Shown here piece after piece: positions 54,332 to 62,127 of a stretch of DNA of 64,000 nt. The notes under the pieces were generated by a model that did not search any database, was not told the origin of the DNA, and saw only the letters and a program-made list of their open reading frames with translations. The DNA lies in NCBI GenBank assembly GCA_965223585.1, contig CBDCWW010000015.1, forward strand, positions 62,001-126,000, read 5' to 3'. How positions within the stretch are numbered: position 1 is the first letter of the stretch; each line of letters opens with the position of its first letter. Source of the stretch: CBDCVN01 sp965223585 (GTDB taxonomy: Bacteria; Deinococcota; Deinococci; Deinococcales; Trueperaceae). The position numbers and the translations under genes were made by a program.

Positions 54332-54603
54332 ATGTATGAATGGGATGAAGAAAAAAACTTAAGAACATTGAGAAGCACGGGATTAGTTTTGAAACAGCCC
54401 AAAAGATTTTTGCAGGTAAGGTTGTAACAAAGCTTGATGATCGCCACGACTACAAAGAAACTCGTTGTGTAAGTGTAGGAACTGTGGATAGTATAGCAAT
54501 AATTGTTGTTGTGCATGTGGAGCTAAAAGAGAAAACACGTTTGGTTTCCGCACGTCCTGCAACTACAAAAGAACGAAAGGCTTATTATGAAAAGATACAG
54601 TAA
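54332..54603 (+). pseudogene. BrnT-family toxin with one frame change
   Basis: Starts MYEWDEEKN, then the frame is lost near 54360; in the next frame the protein continues LKNIEKHGISFETAQKIFAG, KLDDRHDYKETRCVSVG, VVVHVELKEKTRLVSARPAT and RKAYYEKIQ. One extra C would restore the whole 90-residue DUF497/BrnT RNase toxin. Its end overlaps the antitoxin start by 17 bases, as is usual. Either the toxin is dead while its antitoxin survives, or this is a sequence error. Confidence 0.75.
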
Positions 54604-54850
54604 ACCAATGACACCACAGCAAATAGCAAATGTTAAGGATGAGGATATTGACCTCAGCGATATCCCTGAACTAGATGACAACTTTTGGGAAAGTGCTGTA
54701 TTAGTTGAACCAGATACAACTGAGACCATCACCCTTCGTGTAAAGAAATCTGTCCTTAATCACTTTAAGAGTGGCGGTAAAGGTTATCAAACACGTATGA
54801 ACGCAGTTCTTGAAAGCTATGTGCGTGCTCAAAATGATAAACATCTTTAG
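54587..54850 (+). CDS. brnA: BrnA-family antitoxin
   Basis: 87 residues: DEDIDLSDIPELDDNFWESA then ITLRVKKSVLNHFKSGGKGYQTRMNAVLESY (split by me only for length) form the linker and CopG-like ribbon-helix-helix of BrnA. It neutralises BrnT and represses the operon. The frame is intact. Confidence 0.85.
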   Translation: MKRYSKPMTPQQIANVKDEDIDLSDIPELDDNFWESAVLVEPDTTETITLRVKKSVLNHFKSGGKGYQTRMNAVLESYVRAQNDKHL

Positions 54851-55396
54851 GGTGGTTAGAGCTGGACACCACAAGGAACTACTTTGTTAAGTGTAAAGCC
54901 CATCATATCATTACTCTTGCTGTCTAACCTATGAGATTCAGCAGCACGGTAGCATCCGTTAGAATGATTTGTTATGTACACCCATGCTCATTGACCGTCA
55001 ACTTCCAGAGTGCTAAAAGCCTGCTCTATAGCAGAAGTAATTGAGGAAAAAGAAGGATCACTATTACCACTAGCATCCTCTACTCGTTCACCATTTACAA
55101 ACACTGTTGGCGTGGAAACGACCCCGCTCTTCTCACCTATAGCCCGATCACTATTTACTCTACCAATGAAACGTTCTCTTTCTATGCAAGTTACAAGCTT
55201 TTTATATTTAATCGTATTAATAGACTTCGTTACAAATTTTGCTAGATTTTGGGTAGTATAATCAATTTGCCTTTGAGAGCGCATCAGTAAAGTTTTAAAG
55301 TCCCAAAAAGCATCATTATTCTGTTTATAGACACACTCTCCAGCCAATGCTACTAACGTAGAGGGAGGACCAAAAGCTCCTAAAGGAAAGTTAAAA

Positions 55397-56409
55397 CTGG
55401 AATTACGCAGGAGGGAAAATAAAGTAAAATAGGGCTCAATCAAAACCAAGGAGCCCTAAGATGAGTCTAACACAAAGGATAGTTAAAGCACTAGAAGCCA
55501 TATTGAAAGCAGTTGAGGCAAGTGGTTCTTCAGCCATGGCAGATGGAATGGACTGTGCACACGTATACTATCTATAGAGCATTGTTAATAGACTCGATTT
55601 TAGCAAAGGTAAGTGAGATAGCCATAGGCTTAAAAATGCTGGTAGGTGGACTTGAAGGGGGCTACTTGGTTCTTGATGATACAGTAATAGCCAGATCAGG
55701 AAGGGGAAAAATGTGGCTACCGAAATTACGAGATGGCAATGGACACTATTGCTATGGTTTCGGGATAGTGCTGCTGATCTGGACAGATGGTAAAGTGCGA
55801 ATACCGTTAAAGATCAAACTTTACTTTGGAGAGGTAAGTAAGCAAGAACTAGCATTGGAGCTATTAGCATGGGCAAAAGAAAAAGGGCTAAAACCTGATT
55901 ATGTACTATTTGACTCATGGTACGGTTCAAAGAAGATTCTGAAGCAGATACATGCCTACGGTTGGTCGTTTGTGACGCGATTAAAGAGGAACAGAGTGCT
56001 GCGAGGAAAGCAGTTGAAAAGGCATAGAGGACCCTACTGGACAAAAGTAGGAAAGCTAAGAGGAATGGACTTTGAAGTGAAGATAGTGAGGAGAGGGAAG
56101 AAATACTATGTGACAAACGATTTAGAGCTAGAGGACAAAGAGATAATAGGGCATTATAAGGTGAGACAGGGAATAGAAGAGGTGATAAGAGGGCTAAAGC
56201 AAGAGCTAGGGTGGCAAGGATTCAGATATAGAACAGAACAAACAATAGGAGGGCATTTAGGGTTAGGAGTAGTAGCTTATGGGCTTATAGAGGTAGCTCG
56301 TAGAGAGAGCAAGCAATCATTTTACAGATACCGTAGGGGACTAATCTCTGGTCGCATTGACCCACCTCTAGACCTTCTGGACTCGCTTCCTCAAGCTGCG
56401 TAATTCCAG
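55397..56409 (+). mobile_element. IS4-family insertion sequence
   Basis: 1013 bp with inverted ends CTGGAATTACGCAG and TTAAAA target duplications at 55391-55396 and 56410-56415. No CTCGAG inside. Precisely interrupts the dsbA-like gene. Confidence 0.85.
55461..56403 (+). CDS. IS4-type transposase with an N-terminal frame change
   Basis: ATG 55461 (AAGGAG upstream) begins SLTQRIVKALEAILKAVEAS; that frame stops at 55577. The rest is one frame from about 55545: D in LVLDDTVIARSG, D in VLFDSWYGSKK, and the IS4 signature Y-(2)-R-(3)-E-(6)-K in YKVRQGIEEVIRGLKQ. A single +1 shift near 55515-55570 joins both parts to about 314 residues. Active if the shift occurs or is an error. Confidence 0.78.
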
Positions 56410-57029
56410 TTAAAAAAGAAAAAGGCAACCTCTTCATTATCTTCATATGCTTGTATCAGCTGTGGTTGGACGTCTTCAGTAAATGTAGCACAATGAGGAC
56501 ACATGAAGTCTTGGAAAAACACTACTTTTACTGCAGCTTGTCGATTACCCCAAACAGGTTGATTCTTATAATCGTTTTCAGAAATTGTAACTTCTTCAGC
56601 ATATGTAGAATTATCTCTAAATACATCTGACCAAGGATCAGTACTCTGTCCAATCGTGGTCATAATAAAGCAAAACCCTATAGTAATTACTAAATTAAAA
56701 AAAATTTTCAAAGTCTTTCCTCCTGAAAGTCTAACGGAATCGGGCTCAGGGGTGCTCACTTCTACGTACATTCCCTACAACTGAGCTCTAGACTTAATTA
56801 ATTTGGCCAATTGCGTAAAGACTGCTTGAAATCTTCAATGGATTCGTGTCTTACTAAATCACGGTTTTCCTCTAAGCTAGATGTTATGCTCTTTGACAAG
56901 CCAGTTGAGTCTAAGTGAAAATCCTAACCTTTGGTTGAATATGCACACTATAGGCACACAAAATAAAGAACATTTGGTTTGTTTAAATAACTACCTTTAA
57001 CTATATTGCTGTTAGGAGTGGTTTTTTGA

Positions 57030-57104
57030 TGGCTGGGGTACAGGGACTCGAACCCCGACTTACGGAACCAAAATCCGCTGTCCTACCGGTTAGACGATAC
57101 CCCA
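57030..57104 (-). tRNA. tRNA-Gln (TTG)
   Basis: 75 nt with encoded CCA, acceptor TGGGGTA/TACCCCA, anticodon loop TTTTGGT, T-loop GGTTCGAGTCC. Its 3' end borders the island; the duplicate at 49973 is the distal att copy. Confidence 0.95.
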
Positions 57105-57180
57105 TCAAGGTGGGTTAAGCGTTTATAAATAAACGCAAGGGGCATTTTAAACGCTTTTTAGTTGGTATGTCAAGCAATAA

Positions 57181-58354
57181 TTATTTTAAAATATTTTGTA
57201 CAATTGCCACACTACCACCTGCCTTGCCCATACGCATTTTGCCCATATCACTTGCTCTTTTATAAAGATCTTTGTTTTGCCAAAGTATTTTTAGTTTTTG
57301 TGCAATATCTTTGGGACAAGGTGATACTACAGTTAATGCATCAGCTAAAAGACGTTTTTGATTAGCAAGAAAAGCTTTTCTATACCATGGTAATAAAGGG
57401 AAAGCCACTATAGGTAACCCTAGAGATGCTGCTTGCTCATGGGCAGTTCCTGAAGTGCCTAATACGATGTTAGCACTGTTTAGAACAGCAGAAAATTGTT
57501 TTACAAGATAAATGTACTGATTTTGATTTTTGTAAATACTAATGTTTAAACTTTTATCTAACGAATGTTGCCAGCCTTTAATAATTGGTAATACCTCTTT
57601 TGACCAAGCAATGATTCCTGTAGCTTCAGGAAAATATTTAAGTGACTCTGCCATTATTTGCAGTGATTCTACAGCATATGAGCGACTACCGGGTAATAGT
57701 GCTATTACTGGGGAGGTCAAGGTCAAAGATATGTCTAAAAGATCACTGTCCAAGTCATCAAGCATAGGATTACCTAGGGCAAAGACTCTAGAAATTCCAA
57801 GTTTATTTAGCATTTCCGCTGTAGGTATATCACGTACGTACATTCTTGTAACTATTCTTTTGATTAAAAAACGCTCTATAAAACTATAGTTTTCCATAAA
57901 AAAACGGTTGGGATTACTTTTGTGCTTATGATAAGCTGAGATCAAGGTCTGTACGTAAAAAATCTTTTTAGTTTTTATTAATTGAGCTAGCAAGAGTGCA
58001 TATATATCACCTACTACAAGGAGAATGTCTGTTTCCAACTGTTTTAAATCTTTTAGTTGCTTATAGGTCATTTGAAAAAAGCCTGCTTTTAGATCAAGCA
58101 AGAACAGCTTGAGGTCATGTAAAAGTAGACCTCCACTTGGCATAATTTGCCGTGGCCCTAAAATAGGAACTCCTAGATCCTCATACGAGGTTCCTTTATC
58201 TACTAAGGGATAAGCTTGAAGCTGGAATTTAGAGCTTTGCTCGAGGATTTCTTTTGCTAAAACTCTTCCTACTCTATCTTCACCGTGGCCGTTAGATAAG
58301 AATAGTAATTTTTTTAGGACTTGATTTTATTTTCAAGTGGCTTTAAAGTATATT
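57181..58354 (-). pseudogene. LpxB-like lipid-A-disaccharide synthase-related protein, frame break at start
   Basis: From 58143 downwards the frame encodes a GT19-like glycosyltransferase: VVGDIYALLLA, FALGNPMLDDLDS, VIALLPGSRSYAVESL, LGTSGTAHEQAASLGLPIVAFP. Upstream the same frame continues KKLLFLSNGHGEDRVGR, the expected N-terminus, but has no start. A TTG start (MKIKSSPKK) exists in another frame; they join if the run of seven A (58309-58315) had six. Such LpxB relatives occur in cyanobacteria and Deinococcota; the acceptor is unknown. Probably functional if the break is an error. Confidence 0.75.
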
Positions 58355-58361
58355 GTTGCTA

Positions 58362-58438
58362 CGGGGAGTAGCGCAGTCTGGTAGCGCACCTGGTTTGGGA
58401 CCAGGTGGTCGCTGGTTCGAATCCAGTCTCCCCGACCA
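58362..58438 (+). tRNA. tRNA-Pro (TGG)
   Basis: 77 nt with CCA; acceptor CGGGGAG/CTCCCCG, anticodon loop TTTGGGA, T-loop GGTTCGAATCC. Confidence 0.95.
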
Positions 58439-58447
58439 TCCCACTTT

Positions 58448-58523
58448 GCGGGAGTAACTCAGTTGGTAGAGTGACAGCCTTCCAAGCTGTATGTCGCGGG
58501 TTCGACCCCCGTCTCCCGCTCCA
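58448..58523 (+). tRNA. tRNA-Gly (TCC)
   Basis: 76 nt with CCA; acceptor GCGGGAG/CTCCCGC, anticodon loop CTTCCAA, T-loop GGTTCGACCCC. Confidence 0.95.
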
Positions 58524-58551
58524 AGTAACTCAAAAACTTATAAATTATCTT

Positions 58552-58628
58552 GCGCCAGTAGCTCAGTTGGATAGAGCAGTCGCCTTCTAAGCGATAGGCC
58601 GAGGGTTCGAATCCTTCCTGGCGCGCCA
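58552..58628 (+). tRNA. tRNA-Arg (TCT)
   Basis: 77 nt with CCA; acceptor GCGCCAG/CTGGCGC, anticodon loop CTTCTAA, T-loop GGTTCGAATCC. Third of a plus-strand cluster. Confidence 0.95.
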
Positions 58629-58660
58629 AAGTATTTTAATATATGTATCTAGGTCTATGT

Positions 58661-59163
58661 TTAATGTACAAGGTCTGTTTCTACTATATCACGGCTATTT
58701 TCAGGGTAGGGCTTAACCTCAGTGACAATACTTTGGGTCCATACATTTATGCCACGGGTGTTTCTATAAACAACCCTACCATCTGTACGGACTAGGTGTA
58801 AATGAAGCGCGTACACGGTGCAATCCTACTGGCGGAGCAGCTACGAATTCTACTCCCATATCAGGTGTTGGTATGATAGTGGTTCTGTGAGCTTGTATAT
58901 AGATATTACGGCTTAGTGGATAAATAAGCCCATCAGGGTCAATAGCTGTAAGAGTTACATAGCCTGACTGATTTGTGCGTATACGAAATCTAATTACTGT
59001 TACTTGTATTATAAGTACCACCTCTACCATGATCAGGCTCAAAAAGAGTAATAACTTCGCCTGTTCTTACACCATATCGGCTCGAGGGTATATGAACTTC
59101 ACAAGCACTTAAAATAAAAAGAGCAAGGCTCATAAAAATAATTAACAGCAAAGACTTTCTCAT
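58661..59163 (-). pseudogene. DUF4384-like lipoprotein with two frame changes
   Basis: ATG 59163 gives a lipoprotein signal (RKSLLLIIFMSLALFILSAC) and RYGVRTGEVITLFEPDHGRG, then a stop. In the next frame IRFRIRTNQSGYVTLTAIDP, GLIYPLSRNIYIQA and GLHRVRASFT follow, then a third frame gives VRTDGRVVYRNTRGINVWTQ and ends DIVETDLVH. Together they form a complete beta-rich surface lipoprotein of about 165 residues resembling DUF4384. Two single-base changes are needed. Confidence 0.6.
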
Positions 59164-59335
59164 AAGTTTTCTCCAAGGACAACTGATGTATAGATGTTGT
59201 TTGAGTACTTTCTCAGTTAGTCACAATTGTAGTCTAACTTTAGCTAGGTGAAAATGCTTAAAAAACTGTAAATTACTTTACCTAAACTATTAATGTATTA
59301 TATTTTGAGATATTAAATTTGAGAGATTCTAACAC

Positions 59336-59590
59336 CTATAAATTATCCTTGAAACAATCAAAATCACCTGTATTAGTTGTAATGAGTTTTGTGACACGGT
59401 ACTGTTATAGCGGTTGCTACAAGGCTAGCATCATGTATTTGTTTCCCCACTGTAGTTTTGGGTAGCTATAAGCTTCCTTAATTACTCAGATACAGAATGG
59501 TCCTTAGAAAGAAAGTGCATACGCTGGTTTATGGTAATTATATTATGTAGAGCATCAGCTAGACTTAGGCCAAGACCAATTAGTTAAATC
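59336..59590 (-). pseudogene. PIN-domain (VapC-like) toxin remnant
   Basis: Three short frames on the minus strand line up with the second half of a PIN nuclease: GLGLSLADALHNII, GKQIHDASLVATAI and VTKLITTNTGDFDCF. The conserved acidic residues of the C-terminal half (HDASLVA, TNTGDF) are recognisable. The N-terminal half is absent and no antitoxin is seen. Otherwise the spacer 59164-59649 holds no gene. Confidence 0.55.
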
Positions 59591-59649
59591 TTTAAGAAAA
59601 TGATAAATAAAGTTACTAATATAATGAATGACAAAGTTAAGATTATTTT

Positions 59650-60090
59650 ATGATAAGTAATCGCCGTGCGTCCTATGACTATGAGCTTTTAGAAAGTTTT
59701 GAAGCAGGCATTGTGCTTACAGGTAGTGAAATAAAATCACTAAGGCAAGGTGGTGGCACTATTAGTGAGGCTTTTGCCCAAGTAAGAAACAATGAACTGT
59801 GGCTCGAGGGTATGCACATTCCCAAATATCAACAAGCTAGCTACAATAACCATGAACCTTTGCGCAAGCGCAAGCTACTGCTGCATAAGCGTCAAATAGC
59901 TGATATTCGCAAGGGGATAGAGCGTAAGGGTTTGACAATTGTACCTACCAAACTTTATTTCAAAGGGGGTTGGGCTAAGATTGTTATTGCTTTAGCTCGA
60001 GGTAAGAAAAAATATGATAAGCGGCAGGCAGAGGCGAAACGTGATGCTAAAAGGGAAATGGAAAGAGTGCTAAGAGTGAAAAATTTAAAA
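59650..60090 (+). CDS. smpB: SsrA-binding protein SmpB
   Basis: About 145 residues of standard SmpB: NRRASYDYELLESFEAGIVL, GSEIKSLRQGGGTISEAFA, KLYFKGGWAKIVIALARGKK, KRDAKREMERVL. Binds tmRNA and rescues stalled ribosomes. Its own stop is missing: the frame runs on into the signal peptide of the amidase gene and ends only at 60153. A normal GTGA overlap (smpB stop TGA, amidase GTG at 60076) would appear if one base were added or removed just before, so the fusion is probably an artefact or mutation. Confidence 0.9.
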
Positions 60091-61487
60091 TTTTTTGTTC
60101 TACTAATACTCGCTATTTCTTGGGGAGCAAGCTCAGCAAAGCCTTATTATTAATGGCTATTTAGTTGAAGGTTTAAATACTAATTTAATTACTGATACAC
60201 CTTATATTCCTGCTGAACTTTATGCCAGTATTTTAGGAGCACGTTTTAGCTATAGTGAGCAAACACATTTGGCTAATCTAGAAATTGCTGGTAAACTACT
60301 AAGCATTCAAGTTTATGAAAGTGCTGCTAGAGCAGCTGAGAACACAAATGCTTTAAGTTTAAATGATCAGCCTTTTTATAGTATGGGAGGGATTTTAAGT
60401 AGTGGTATGGTATATTTGCCTGTGCGCCCAATTGCATTAGCTTTAGGCAGTAGTGTAGATTATTTGACAGAGACACAAGCAGTTGTAGTAGCTTCTAAGC
60501 CGAGCTAAACTTACTATTGAAAGACAAAGTAGTGCAGGTAGTCAATTTGAACGTTTTGTCAGTCAATCTTTCAGAAACTGTTCCTGTAGAAGAGGTAAAG
60601 AATGCTGCTCTAGGTGTTGCACGTTACCGTTTTGATCGGACAGATGTGGTAGGTGATCAACGTTTTGTAGGAGATTACTTTGAAGAACTTTTGGTAAGGC
60701 CTTCCTCAGGGACAAGTTGAAGTTCTTATTAATTTAGAAGATGGTAGTGATGTAGATATGTACACTGTTCCTAGTGATGGACAAGGCTTTAGCGTTATTC
60801 TTGATGTTTTACCAGCAGAAGTTAAAGCTCAAAGACAAGAAACACTTGGTCCGCAATCATCTACAACAACTACTCCTTTTAACAAAATTAGCCAGATTGT
60901 AATTGACCCCGGCCATGGTGGAACAGATACTGGCTACTTACTTTAGTAATTTTAGTGAAAGTGCTCTTACTTTAGACCTAGCTCAGGCATCTTAGAGATG
61001 CTCTAAGTGCTAGAGGCTATAATGGCGAGCTTACTCGTGAAAGTGATTTTGATGTGCCTTTGGAGACTCGTAATAATGTAGGTGTTGGTAGTGCACTTTT
61101 TATATCTCTTCATGCCGAGAATTTAGCAAGGGTCAGTTTAACCTTTATTACTTAGGAGATGCTGAAGGGCTAGAAAGCTTGGATCTTGCTATTCGTCAAA
61201 ATGCTGAGACTGAATTAAATAGTTCCCAAACTGATAGTTTAAGAAGGCGTATCTTATTAAAATTAGTTCCCAATATTGAGCAAGGTAAACGTTTAGCTAG
61301 AGACTTTGCAACAATTTTTTCTGAGCAGGGTAATTACCGCCTTGCTCGCTTTGAAGCCGTGCCACTTTTTGTTCTATCAGGAGCAGCTGGAAGTGGGCTT
61401 TTGCTAGAATTTAGCTATGAAGATTTGCTTTCTCCTCAGTCCCTTGCTGAAACTTTAGCTGATACACTTATTTCTTTAGTAAAATAA
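60076..61487 (+). pseudogene. N-acetylmuramoyl-L-alanine amidase (Amidase_3), many frame changes
   Basis: Reassembled across about seven single-base shifts: signal peptide (VKNLKFFVLLILAISWGASS), copper-amine-oxidase-N-like stalk (YIPAELYASILGARFSYSEQ, MVYLPVRPIALALGSSVDYL), a linker (LTIERQSSAGSQFERF; VEEVKNAALGVARYRF), then Amidase_3: IVIDPGHGGTDTG, YFSNFSESALTLDLAQ, LRDALSARGYNGELTRESDF, FISLHAE and a C-terminal LLEFSYEDLLSP. It cleaves the amide between N-acetylmuramate and the stem peptide. The fragments are well conserved, unlike an old pseudogene. Confidence 0.78.
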
Positions 61488-61493
61488 TTTTAA

Positions 61494-62119
61494 ATGCGTT
61501 TCATCAACTTGCCAAACTTATTAGCATTACTTATCCTTTTTCTAGGCGTAGTTAGTTTTTCTGGTACATTGATTAGAAAAAATGCCCCTTTGAATATTGC
61601 TATAAATTCAGAAGAAGATTCTGAAGTTGATCAAGATACTAAATTGGAGCGTATAGAACTAGTAATTTTCAATCCTAACTCACAAGGACCTTTTAATTCT
61701 AGCACTGTTCGAAATATTGAACCTATAAGCTTGCAAATGCCAGCAAGTGATAATCGTCGTCTTGAAGTCATATTGTCAACTTTGCGTGAAGCTATGAGTT
61801 TAGATAAGGCCTGCCAAGGTTTAGAGGAAGGTCCTGTAAAGCAAAAAAAACCTTGTGGCCCCAAGTACTTCTTGTACCTCAGGCGTTTGTTACTAGTTTT
61901 GTAAGTGGTAAACCTATAGTTATTCTTAACTTTGGTCTTAGTTACCCCATAGAAGTTTCTGTAGGACAAGAACAGGCTTTATTAGATTCAATTAGAGAAA
62001 CTTTAAATCGCAATGGTCTTAATGCAGGAGCCCAAATAACAAAGATACATATTCTTATTAATGGTGAAGCTAACCCTACTTTTTTAGGTCATGTAGCATT
62101 AGTGCCTGTACTAGATTAA
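61494..62119 (+). pseudogene. GerMN-domain exported protein with an A8 frame change
   Basis: Signal anchor (INLPNLLALLILFLGVVSF), then LEVILSTLREAMSLDKACQG and, in the next frame, LLVPQAFVTSFVSGKPIVIL, GQEQALLDSIRETLNRNG and TFLGHVAL, which together make one GerMN domain. The frames meet at eight A (61843-61850); nine would restore the reading. GerMN proteins are often next to amidases and act at the cell wall. Seven bases after the amidase stop, so same operon. Confidence 0.7.
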
Positions 62120-62127
62120 GGCCTTGG

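Larger units (their letters stand above)
54988..56711 (-). pseudogene. DsbA-like thiol oxidoreductase gene split by IS4
   Basis: The start is a TTG at 56711 with AGGAGGAAAG upstream, giving a signal anchor (KIFFNLVITIGFCFIMTT). The thioredoxin-fold part VKVVFFQDFMCPHCATF carries the CPHC active site. The frame then enters the element at 56409 and resumes at 55396: joining them across one TTAAAA gives VAFFFFN-FPLGAFGPPSTL, continuing to GVVSTPTVFVNGERVED, the cis-proline region of DsbA. Restored length is about 240 residues. It would have oxidised cysteines of exported proteins; several island proteins are secreted and cysteine-bearing. Confidence 0.8.

Noticed and set aside
56798..56923. Minus-strand frame ending in DFKQSLRNWPN
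   Set aside because: About 41 codons without a start and bounded by a stop upstream; could be a remnant of a small antitoxin, but support is too thin to list as a gene.
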